Made by a program: the position numbers and the translations under genes. Of a stretch of DNA of 10,600 nt, positions 1 to 5,268 are shown piece after piece. Below the pieces are notes generated by a model. The model saw only the letters and a program-made list of their open reading frames with translations, ran no database searches and was not told the DNA's origin. Source of the DNA: Gammaproteobacteria bacterium (lineage in GTDB: Bacteria > Pseudomonadota > Gammaproteobacteria > Xanthomonadales > Xanthomonadaceae); contig JANYBA010000022.1 of NCBI GenBank assembly GCA_025360985.1, positions 1 to 10,600 on the forward strand. Reading direction: 5' to 3'. How positions within the stretch are numbered: position 1 is the stretch's first letter; every line of letters starts with the position of its first letter.

Positions 1-97
1 GCCCCGACTCGCCGGCGATCAGCCGCCGCCAGTTGTTGGCGGTGCCGACGCCGAACGGGGTGACCAGACCGATACCGGTAACGACGACCCGTCTCAT
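1..97 (-). CDS. fabF: 3-oxoacyl-ACP synthase II (FabF), N-terminal fragment
   Basis: Only the first 32 codons and one base are present; the gene continues past the left edge. The reading starts MRRVVVTGIGLVTPFG and continues with a tryptophan and a GESG segment. This is the characteristic N-terminus of beta-ketoacyl-ACP synthases I/II (E. coli FabF begins MSKRRVVVTGLG). FabF is the cytoplasmic condensing enzyme that elongates acyl-ACP with malonyl-ACP. The Cys-His-His active site lies outside the window and cannot be checked. The gene follows acpP by 88 bp on the same strand, the usual acpP-fabF order, which also favours FabF over FabB. The ATG at 97 is the only sensible start, but no clear Shine-Dalgarno precedes it, so translation may depend on coupling or on weak initiation. 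Confidence 0.93.
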   Translation of the reverse strand, partial: MRRVVVTGIGLVTPFGVGTANNWRRLIAGESG

Positions 98-185
98 GCT
101 CGCATCACGAAATGAGGCATGAAAACCATCGCGCAAGGCGAGCGGCGGCCGACCGACACCGCGACGCGGACCATCGCCGCGGCAC

Positions 186-419
186 TCAGCTATGCGCCTC
201 GATGAAGCTCACCGCGTCCTTGACGGTGACGATCTTCTCGGCGGCATCGTCCGGGATCTCGCACCCGAACTCCTCCTCGAAGGCCATGACCAGCTCGACC
301 GTGTCGAGACTGTCGGCCCCGAGATCATCGATGAAGCTTGCGTTCTCGGTGACCTTGGCCTCGTCGACGCCAAGATGCTCCACGACAATCTTCTTCACCC
401 GATCGGCGACGTCACTCAT
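186..419 (-). CDS. acpP: Acyl carrier protein
   Basis: A complete 77-residue acidic protein. It carries the growing acyl chain on a 4'-phosphopantetheine arm through all steps of fatty-acid synthesis and donates acyl groups to phospholipid and lipid A synthesis. The attachment site is Ser37 in the invariant DSL motif ([13 protein letters not shown], residues 34-46), and the protein aligns with E. coli AcpP over its full length. Helix II, which binds partner enzymes, is intact ([14 protein letters not shown]). The start ATG at 419 is preceded by GAGG nine bases upstream. The gene lies between fabG (197 bp upstream) and fabF (88 bp downstream). The long AT-rich upstream gap suggests extra transcription of this highly expressed gene, as in E. 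coli where acpP has its own promoter. Confidence 0.98.
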   Translation of the reverse strand: MSDVADRVKKIVVEHLGVDEAKVTENASFIDDLGADSLDTVELVMAFEEEFGCEIPDDAAEKIVTVKDAVSFIEAHS

Positions 420-616
420 TCGTCAAAACCTCGATTAAGGAATTCTCAGGGAAATCGTTTGCTTCAGGCATGTCACGATCGACCGGTGATGTGGCTGTGG
501 ATAGCGGAACCGCGGCACGACCAACCCAAAGGCGCCGTCACATAACATAGTTCATTTAACATTACCAGTAGCCCGCACGCCTCGGAATTTCCGTCCCCGT
601 ACCTCGCACGCGGCCT
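420..616 (-). promoter_or_regulatory. acpP upstream region, possible internal promoter
   Basis: This 197-bp gap between the fabG stop and the acpP start is the longest non-coding stretch in the window and holds no credible gene. Around 541-568 it becomes AT-rich against a GC-rich background. On the minus strand this part contains a TATGTT hexamer that could be a -10 element, but I found no convincing -35 at the right spacing. E. coli acpP is known to have a promoter in the same gap, so an internal promoter is plausible here by analogy. I see no strong intrinsic terminator after fabG. The alternative is a simple untranslated spacer with readthrough from fabG. Confidence 0.35.
429..432 (-). promoter_or_regulatory. 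Shine-Dalgarno of acpP
   Basis: GAGG on the minus strand, nine bases before the acpP ATG at 419. It sits within an A/T-rich stretch and supports this start codon. Confidence 0.6.
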
Positions 617-1360
617 TCACACCATGGCGATGCCGCCGTTGACGTGCAGCGTGTGGCCGGTGACGTAGGCGGCCTCGTCGCTCGCCAGATAGACGACGGC
701 GGCCGCCACCTCCTCGGGCGTGCCGAAGCGCCCCATCGGCACCGCCTGCGCCGCCTTCTCGCGCTGCTCGGCGGTGAGCGCCTCGGTCATCGCCGTGGCG
801 ACGAAGCCGGGGGCGACGCAGTTGACGGTGATGCCGCGCGAGGCGATCTCGAGCGCCAGCGCCTTCGACATGCCGATCATCCCGGCCTTGGAGGCGGCAT
901 AGTTCGCCTGGCCGGCGTTGCCGGTGACGCCGACCACCGAGGCGATCGAAATGATCCGGCCCTTGCGCGCCTTCATCATCGCGCGCATCACCGCCTTGCT
1001 GGCGCGGAATACCGAGGTCAGGTTGGTGTCGATGATCGCCTGCCAGTCTTCTTCCTTCATGCGCATCAGCAGGTTGTCGCGGGTGATGCCGGCGTTGTTG
1101 ACGAGAACCGAGATCGGCCCGAATTCCTTGGCGATCGCATCGACCAGCGCGTCAATGGCGGCGCCGTCGGCGACATCGAGCACGCGACCGACGCCGCCCC
1201 AGGCGGCCATGCGCTCGCCGATCGCGTTCGCGCCGGCTTCGCTGGTCGCGGTGCCGATGACCTTCGCGCCGCGCGCGGCCAGGGTGTCGGCGATTGCCGC
1301 GCCGATGCCGCGGCTGGCGCCGGTGACGAGGACGATTTCGCCGCTGAGTTGCTGGTCCAT
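617..1360 (-). CDS. fabG: 3-oxoacyl-ACP reductase (FabG)
   Basis: A 247-residue short-chain dehydrogenase that reduces 3-oxoacyl-ACP to 3-hydroxyacyl-ACP with NADPH in the cytoplasm. The Rossmann glycine motif TGASRGIG is at residues 13-20 and the NNAG motif at 88-91. The catalytic set Asn113, Ser141, Tyr154 and Lys158 (YAASK) is complete, and the C-terminus reads HVNGGIAMV, as in bona fide FabG. An in-frame extension upstream to 1648 exists but lies inside fabD and is not real. Two nearby ATGs compete: 1369 overlaps the fabD stop (ATGA), and 1360 has AAGGA eight bases upstream. I chose 1360; the other start would add only three residues. The gene is tightly coupled to fabD. Confidence 0.97.
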   Translation of the reverse strand: MDQQLSGEIVLVTGASRGIGAAIADTLAARGAKVIGTATSEAGANAIGERMAAWGGVGRVLDVADGAAIDALVDAIAKEFGPISVLVNNAGITRDNLLMRMKEEDWQAIIDTNLTSVFRASKAVMRAMMKARKGRIISIASVVGVTGNAGQANYAASKAGMIGMSKALALEIASRGITVNCVAPGFVATAMTEALTAEQREKAAQAVPMGRFGTPEEVAAAVVYLASDEAAYVTGHTLHVNGGIAMV

Positions 1361-1365
1361 GGGAA

Positions 1366-2310
1366 TCATCCTTGCTTGAGTTCGTTGATGGCCGCGTCGA
1401 AGTCGGCGGGCAGTCCGATCGCGCGGGCCTCGAGCGACTTGTCGATGCGCTTGGCGAGGCCGGCCAGCACCTTGCCGGGACCGCATTCGACGATTCGGGT
1501 CGAACCGGCGGCGGCGAGCGCCTGCACGCATTCGCTCCAGCGCACCGGCGTGTACAACTGCCGGACCAGGGCGTCGAGGATGGCGATGACGGTTTCGTGG
1601 GCTTCGGCGTCGGCGTTCTGGACGACGGGTCGATCGGGCATGCGCCACGACAGATCCGTCATCACTTCACCGAGGCGGTGCGCGGCCTCGCGCATCAAGG
1701 GCGTGTGTGAAGGCACGCTGACGGCGAGCTTCACGGTCTTGCGCACGCCGCGGGCGGACAGTTCGGCAAGCGCGCGATCAACGGCGGCGGCGTGGCCACC
1801 GATGACGACCTGGCCAGGGGAATTGTAGTTGGCCGGAACGACCACTTCGTCGCCCGAGACCTGTTCGCAGACTTCCGCGACCAGCGCGTCTTCGGCGCCG
1901 AGCACGGCGGCCATCGCGCCGGTGCCGGCCGGGACCGCGGCCTGCATCAAGCGTCCGCGTTCACGCACCAGCTTGGCGCCATCGGCGAGCGAAATCGCGC
2001 CGGCGGCGACCAGCGCCGCGTACTCGCCCAGGCTATGGCCGGCGAAGCGCACCGGTTGCGCGCCGCCAGCGGCGACCCATGCGCGCCAAGTGGCGACGTT
2101 CGCGGCAAGCAGGGCCGGCTGGGTGAATTCGGTCTGGTTGAGTTGTGCTTCCGGGCCCTGCTGCGCCAGCGCCCACAGGTCAACGCCGCAACCAGCCGAA
2201 GCCTCGTCGAATGCCCGGCGAACTTCCTGATGCGCGGCCGCCAATTCCGCCAGCATGCCGAGGCTCTGCGATCCCTGGCCGGGAAATACGAATGCAAGTG
2301 AATTGTTCAT
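1366..2310 (-). CDS. fabD: Malonyl-CoA:ACP transacylase (FabD)
   Basis: A 314-residue cytoplasmic enzyme that moves malonate from CoA to ACP, supplying the extender unit for FabH and FabF. The N-terminus has the family signature FVFPGQGSQ (residues 7-15). The nucleophile elbow GHSLGE places the catalytic serine at 93. Arg118, which binds the malonyl carboxylate, and His202 in the SHTPLM segment complete the active site; these match Ser92, Arg117 and His201 of the E. coli enzyme. Length is normal. The gene starts 24 bp after the fabH stop, with an AGG about ten bases before the ATG, and its TGA overlaps or abuts the start of fabG, so fabH-fabD-fabG are co-transcribed. Confidence 0.98.
   Translation of the reverse strand: MNNSLAFVFPGQGSQSLGMLAELAAAHQEVRRAFDEASAGCGVDLWALAQQGPEAQLNQTEFTQPALLAANVATWRAWVAAGGAQPVRFAGHSLGEYAALVAAGAISLADGAKLVRERGRLMQAAVPAGTGAMAAVLGAEDALVAEVCEQVSGDEVVVPANYNSPGQVVIGGHAAAVDRALAELSARGVRKTVKLAVSVPSHTPLMREAAHRLGEVMTDLSWRMPDRPVVQNADAEAHETVIAILDALVRQLYTPVRWSECVQALAAAGSTRIVECGPGKVLAGLAKRIDKSLEARAIGLPADFDAAINELKQG
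1369..1373 (-). promoter_or_regulatory. Shine-Dalgarno of fabG, decides the start
   Basis: AAGGA on the minus strand, eight bases from the ATG at 1360 but directly abutting the alternative ATG at 1369. It therefore favours 1360. It lies within the last codons of fabD. Confidence 0.55.
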
Positions 2311-2334
2311 CGCTGTAGAACCTGGAAGAGAAAA

Positions 2335-3321
2335 TCAGTAGCGCAGCAGCGCCGAGCCCCAGGTGAAGCCGCCGCCGAAGGCTTCGAGCAACAGCAGCTG
2401 GCCGCGCTGGACCTTGCCCGAACGCACGGCTTCATCGAGTGCCAGCGGCACCGAACCGGACGAGGTATTGCCGTGCTTGTGCACGGTGACGATCACGCGC
2501 TCCATCGGCATGTCCAGGCGCTTGGCCGTGGCTTCGATGATGCGCAGGTTGGCCTGGTGCGGGATCAGCCAGTCGATCGCGTGGCGGTCCAGGCCATTGG
2601 CAGCGAGCGTTTCCTCGACCACGCTGTCGAGCGCCTTGACCGCGTATTTGAAAACTTCGTTGCCAGTCATGAGCACGCGGACGCCGGCGTTCTTCTCACC
2701 GACGTTGAAGCCGGAGGAGACGCCGACCGGGCAATGCAGCAGGTCTTTCTTGCTGCCGTCGGCGTGCAGGTGCGTGGACAGGATGCCGGTCTCGCTGTCG
2801 GCCTTGAGCACCACCGCGCCAGCGCCGTCGCCGAACAGCACGCAGGTATTGCGGTCGGTCCAGTCGAGCATGCGGGTCAGCGCTTCGGCGCCGATCACCA
2901 GCGCGGTCTTCACTGAGCCCGAGCGGATGAATTTGTCGGCCACCGTGAGCCCGAACAGGAAACCCGAGCAGGCGGCGTTGACGTCGAAAGCGGCGCAGCC
3001 GAGCGCGCCCAGGCGGTTCTGCACGAGGCAGGCCGTGGACGGGAAGATGAAATCCGGCGTGGTCGTGCCGACGATGATCAGTTCCAGCTCGGACGCCGTG
3101 ACACCGGCCGCTTCCATCGCTCGCTGGGCGGCGATCAGGGCCATGTCGCTGGTGGTCTGGCCATCGGCAACGAGGTGGCGTTCGCGGATACCGCTACGGC
3201 TGACGATCCACTCGTCGCTGGTGTCTACCAATTTCTCGATGTCGGCATTGGTCAGCACCTTCTCTGGAAGGTAGCTGCCGGTGCCGGCGATGCGGGAAAA
3301 AATGGCGGGCGAAGCGGTCAC
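2335..3321 (-). CDS. fabH: 3-oxoacyl-ACP synthase III (FabH)
   Basis: A 328-residue condensing enzyme that joins an acyl-CoA primer (acetyl-CoA in straight-chain producers) to malonyl-ACP and so starts fatty-acid synthesis. The N-terminal [15 protein letters not shown] (residues 11-25) and [16 protein letters not shown] (34-49) are typical. The catalytic triad is Cys118 in NAACSGF, His255 in IPHQANLRI and Asn285 in HGNTSSG. The glycine-rich [11 protein letters not shown] end is intact. Translation starts at a GTG that overlaps the rpmF TGA (GTGA, four bases), so it is probably coupled to rpmF. No strong Shine-Dalgarno is visible. In E. coli plsX separates rpmF from fabH; here it is absent. 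Substrate preference (acetyl or branched primer) cannot be read from the sequence with certainty. Confidence 0.97.
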   Translation of the reverse strand: MTASPAIFSRIAGTGSYLPEKVLTNADIEKLVDTSDEWIVSRSGIRERHLVADGQTTSDMALIAAQRAMEAAGVTASELELIIVGTTTPDFIFPSTACLVQNRLGALGCAAFDVNAACSGFLFGLTVADKFIRSGSVKTALVIGAEALTRMLDWTDRNTCVLFGDGAGAVVLKADSETGILSTHLHADGSKKDLLHCPVGVSSGFNVGEKNAGVRVLMTGNEVFKYAVKALDSVVEETLAANGLDRHAIDWLIPHQANLRIIEATAKRLDMPMERVIVTVHKHGNTSSGSVPLALDEAVRSGKVQRGQLLLLEAFGGGFTWGSALLRY

Positions 3322-3512
3322 TCTTCGACGTCGGCAGCCGACTTGACGTCAATGACCTTGCGGCCGCGATAGAAGCCATCTTCGGTGACGTGGTGGCGCA
3401 CGTGCGTCTCGCCGGTGGTGCTGTCGGTCGCCAGCTGCTTGGTCGGCAGGGCGTCGTGGGAACGGCGCATGCCACGGGTGGACGGGGTACGGCGGGATTT
3501 CTGGACGGCCAT
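3318..3512 (-). CDS. rpmF: Ribosomal protein bL32
   Basis: A 64-residue protein of the large ribosomal subunit. [20 protein letters not shown] is the conserved N-terminus, followed by [20 protein letters not shown], closely matching E. coli L32. The protein is a few residues longer than the 57-residue E. coli form owing to a C-terminal acidic tail ([10 protein letters not shown]). The family's zinc-binding cysteines are absent, as in the E. coli-type protein. The start is well supported by GGAG seven bases upstream. The gene lies 13 bp after the DUF177 gene, an arrangement conserved across many bacteria, and its stop overlaps the GTG of fabH. Confidence 0.97.
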   Translation of the reverse strand: MAVQKSRRTPSTRGMRRSHDALPTKQLATDSTTGETHVRHHVTEDGFYRGRKVIDVKSAADVEE

Positions 3513-3519
3513 TTCGTTT

Positions 3520-3523
3520 CTCC
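3520..3523 (-). promoter_or_regulatory. Shine-Dalgarno of rpmF
   Basis: GGAG on the minus strand with seven bases to the rpmF ATG at 3512. It lies in the 13-bp gap after the DUF177 stop and is the clearest ribosome site in this operon. Confidence 0.65.
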
Positions 3524-3525
3524 AA

Positions 3526-4047
3526 CTACTGCTTCAGTTTCTCTTTCAGCCCCGCGAGCGCGGCGAAAGGATGGGGTTTTTCGTCTTCAGCCACTTCTTC
3601 CTCGCCGTTCCAGCCAAGGTCGGGTTCGGTCGAATCCGGGTCTATCGGTACCACCGGCAAAGCCAGGATCAATTCGTCTTCGATCAACTCGACCGGCCGC
3701 AACTCGCCCGAGTCGGTCACCAGCAGGGGTTCGACCCCTTCCGGCAAGCCGGCTTCCTGCGCCTCGGACGTGATCAACCCGAGCCGCTGGCGGACGTCGA
3801 CCGAATGCAGGAAGCGCGCGAGCGTGCGCTGGCACTGCATGGGCAGACGGGCCCGGACGCTGACATCGACGAAAGGCTGGTCGAGGTCGTCGCGACCGAA
3901 CTCGAGCCCGAACCGGCACTCGCCCTCGGTGTCCACCAGACTGCCGCGGAGCCGTGGGAGCTTGGCGAGGTCGAGCTCGCCCTCGAAGCAGCGGCGGGCC
4001 GTGACCATGCGCCAAGCGTCGACCACCGGAGGCAGGGTCGCAGACAT
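3526..4047 (-). CDS. yceD: DUF177 / YceD family protein upstream of rpmF
   Basis: A 173-residue soluble, acidic protein of the DUF177 (YceD) family. Members sit next to rpmF almost everywhere and have been linked to 23S rRNA accumulation or ribosome assembly; the exact activity is not settled. The diagnostic segment [13 protein letters not shown] (residues 122-134) and the C-terminal [14 protein letters not shown] (158-171) match E. coli YceD. The central CxxC seen in E. coli (CQRC) is reduced to CQRT (Cys72, Thr75). I start it at the ATG at 4047 because similarity begins at LPPVVD directly after it. The longer in-frame start at 4086 would run through a good promoter. There is no Shine-Dalgarno before 4047, consistent with a near-leaderless message. 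Confidence 0.9.
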   Translation of the reverse strand: MSATLPPVVDAWRMVTARRCFEGELDLAKLPRLRGSLVDTEGECRFGLEFGRDDLDQPFVDVSVRARLPMQCQRTLARFLHSVDVRQRLGLITSEAQEAGLPEGVEPLLVTDSGELRPVELIEDELILALPVVPIDPDSTEPDLGWNGEEEVAEDEKPHPFAALAGLKEKLKQ

Positions 4048-4056
4048 AAGCCGGCT

Positions 4057-4086
4057 ATGGTACGGCGAGCCAGCCCACCCTGTCAA
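4057..4086 (-). promoter_or_regulatory. Sigma-70-type promoter of the yceD-rpmF-fab operon
   Basis: On the minus strand a perfect -35 TTGACA (4086-4081) is followed by 18 bp and a -10 TACCAT (4062-4057; four of six match TATAAT). A T-rich run (GTTTTTGTTT) just upstream of the -35 could act as an UP element. Transcription would start about 4049-4051, leaving only 2-4 bases before the DUF177 ATG at 4047. This promoter would drive the whole minus-strand operon. It is seen by eye, without mapped transcript ends. Confidence 0.65.
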
Positions 4087-4130
4087 ACAAAAACCCGTTG
4101 TCTGGCGGGGGCTTACCCCTCAATCCCGGG

Positions 4131-4148
4131 CCTGCCCAATCCGGCAGG
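4131..4148. repeat. Short perfect inverted repeat between divergent genes
   Basis: CCTGCC, six bases, then GGCAGG, lying between the -35 of the yceD promoter and the start of the plus-strand gene at 4211. It is too short and lacks a T-run to be a terminator. It could be an operator half-site pair or chance in GC-rich DNA. Confidence 0.2.
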
Positions 4149-4199
4149 AGGGCGCTGTTTGCGGCGTGTCGCCGGCGTGGTGCAGACTGGCCCCGATAC

Positions 4200-4204
4200 A
4201 GGGA
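4200..4204 (+). promoter_or_regulatory. Shine-Dalgarno of the membrane coiled-coil gene
   Basis: AGGGA six bases before the ATG at 4211. It fixes this start over the in-frame upstream extension that would run antisense through the DUF177 gene. Confidence 0.55.
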
Positions 4205-4210
4205 TCCGCC

Positions 4211-4693
4211 ATGTTGTTGCCTCTACTCATCCTGGGCCTCGGGGTTCTGGCCTTCATCGTCGTGCTGGGCTGGCAGCAGTGGCAGCACCATCGCCGCCGC
4301 ATGGCCCTGGTCCGCTTGCTCGACCTCGCCGACGCCGTCGAAGCCTTGCTCGATCGATCCCAGGAGCGCATGGCGGCCTTGCGTGGCCTGGTCGACCGGG
4401 TTCCGCCGGATATTGGCGCGGTCGCGCAGGCCTCGCTCGAGAGCGGGCTGCCGATCCGGGAAGCCAAGCGCGACGTGCTCCAGCACCGCCTTTGGATCCA
4501 GAAGCACGGCGCCTCGGCCAGCCTGGGCGAGCTCGGCGACGCCTGCGCCGCCCTGGAACGCGTGCATTCGCGCTTGAGCGGACGACTGAAGGACCTGGAA
4601 CGCGCCGGCGCCGACCTCGCCGCCGCCACCGACGCCGCCACCGAAGCCGCCCGGCGCGAACCGGCGACCTTGCGTCGCCCGCCGGGCTCCTGA
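4211..4693 (+). CDS. Membrane-anchored helical protein of unknown function
   Basis: I do not recognise this 160-residue protein. Residues 2-21 form one hydrophobic segment (LLPLLILGLGVLAFIVVLGW), followed by a basic patch (HHRRR, 26-30). That predicts a single N-terminal anchor with the rest in the cytoplasm by the positive-inside rule. Residues 31-63 and 85-150 are charged, leucine- and alanine-rich and probably helical or coiled-coil, with a proline-containing hinge near 65-82. The tail is basic and proline-rich (LRRPPGS). The layout recalls LemA-type proteins (one anchor plus helices), but I see none of their conserved motifs. The gene has a good Shine-Dalgarno and its TGA directly abuts the GTG of maf, so the two are co-translated. 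It diverges from the yceD-rpmF-fab operon. Confidence 0.75.
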   Translation: MLLPLLILGLGVLAFIVVLGWQQWQHHRRRMALVRLLDLADAVEALLDRSQERMAALRGLVDRVPPDIGAVAQASLESGLPIREAKRDVLQHRLWIQKHGASASLGELGDACAALERVHSRLSGRLKDLERAGADLAAATDAATEAARREPATLRRPPGS

Positions 4694-5266
4694 GTGCTGG
4701 TCCTCGCCTCGACTTCGCCTTACCGGCGCTCCCTGCTCGCCCGCTTGGGCCTGCCGTTCGAAGTCGAACGTCCCGACGTCGATGAAACCCCGCAAACGGG
4801 CGAGGCCGCTGCGGCGCTGGCCGAGCGCCTGGCCGAGGCCAAGTCCCGCAACGTCTGCGCGCGCCGCCCGAACGATTGGATCATCGGTTCCGACCAGGTC
4901 GCCGAACTCGACGGCATGATTTTCGGAAAACCCGGCGGATTCGCCGCCGCGGTCGAACAACTCTCGGCCAGTTCCGGCCGCGTGGTGAATTTCCATACCG
5001 CGGTCTGCCTGCGCCACGAGGCGAGCTTCCGCTGCCTGCGCATGACCGACCTGACGCGCGTGCATTTCCGCTCGCTGGGCGGCGCCGAGATCGAGCGCTA
5101 CCTGCACGCCGAGAAACCCTGGGATTGCGCCGGCAGCTTCAAATCGGAAGGACTCGGCATCGCGCTCTTCCACGCCATCGAGACCCGCGACCCGACCGCC
5201 CTGGTCGGACTGCCGCTGATCGCGCTGGCGCAAGCCCTGCGCGAAGCGGGCTGCAACCTGCCCTGA
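4694..5266 (+). CDS. yceF: Maf/YceF-type nucleotide pyrophosphatase
   Basis: A 190-residue cytoplasmic Maf-family protein. LASTSPYRRSLLARLGL (residues 4-20) is the family's N-terminal signature. The YceF branch is indicated by GSDQV (65-69, with Asp67 as the likely catalytic acid in place of the DTxV of other Mafs) and by the segment CAGSFKSEGLGIALF, followed by DPTALVGLPLIAL. E. coli YceF hydrolyses 7-methyl-GTP to the monophosphate, so a role in removing modified nucleotides is likely here by homology. Translation starts at a GTG directly after the TGA of the preceding gene, with no separate ribosome site, which implies coupling. Proximity to yceD-rpmF matches E. coli. It ends 2 bp from the convergent glycosyltransferase gene. 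Confidence 0.93.
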   Translation: MLVLASTSPYRRSLLARLGLPFEVERPDVDETPQTGEAAAALAERLAEAKSRNVCARRPNDWIIGSDQVAELDGMIFGKPGGFAAAVEQLSASSGRVVNFHTAVCLRHEASFRCLRMTDLTRVHFRSLGGAEIERYLHAEKPWDCAGSFKSEGLGIALFHAIETRDPTALVGLPLIALAQALREAGCNLP

Positions 5267-5268
5267 CC

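Noticed and set aside
1361..1648. N-terminal extension of fabG by up to 96 residues
   Set aside because: It lies inside fabD, is arginine-rich and unlike any reductase N-terminus. The ATG at 1360 with AAGGA upstream gives the normal FabG length.
4108..4119. Possible terminator hairpin GGGGTAAGCCCC on the minus strand
   Set aside because: The stem is only four pairs, and the T-run comes about 15 bases later as part of the promoter upstream region. No gene ends there on that strand.
4211..4693. Assignment of the coiled-coil protein to the LemA family
   Set aside because: Only the general layout (one anchor, then helices) agrees. The conserved LemA segment around the first long helix (a PNLV-type motif) is not visible.
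3385..4785. Plus-strand open frame of 466 codons across rpmF, DUF177 and the next plus-strand gene
   Set aside because: It crosses three well-supported genes in a different frame or strand and turns into arginine- and proline-rich nonsense in its second half.
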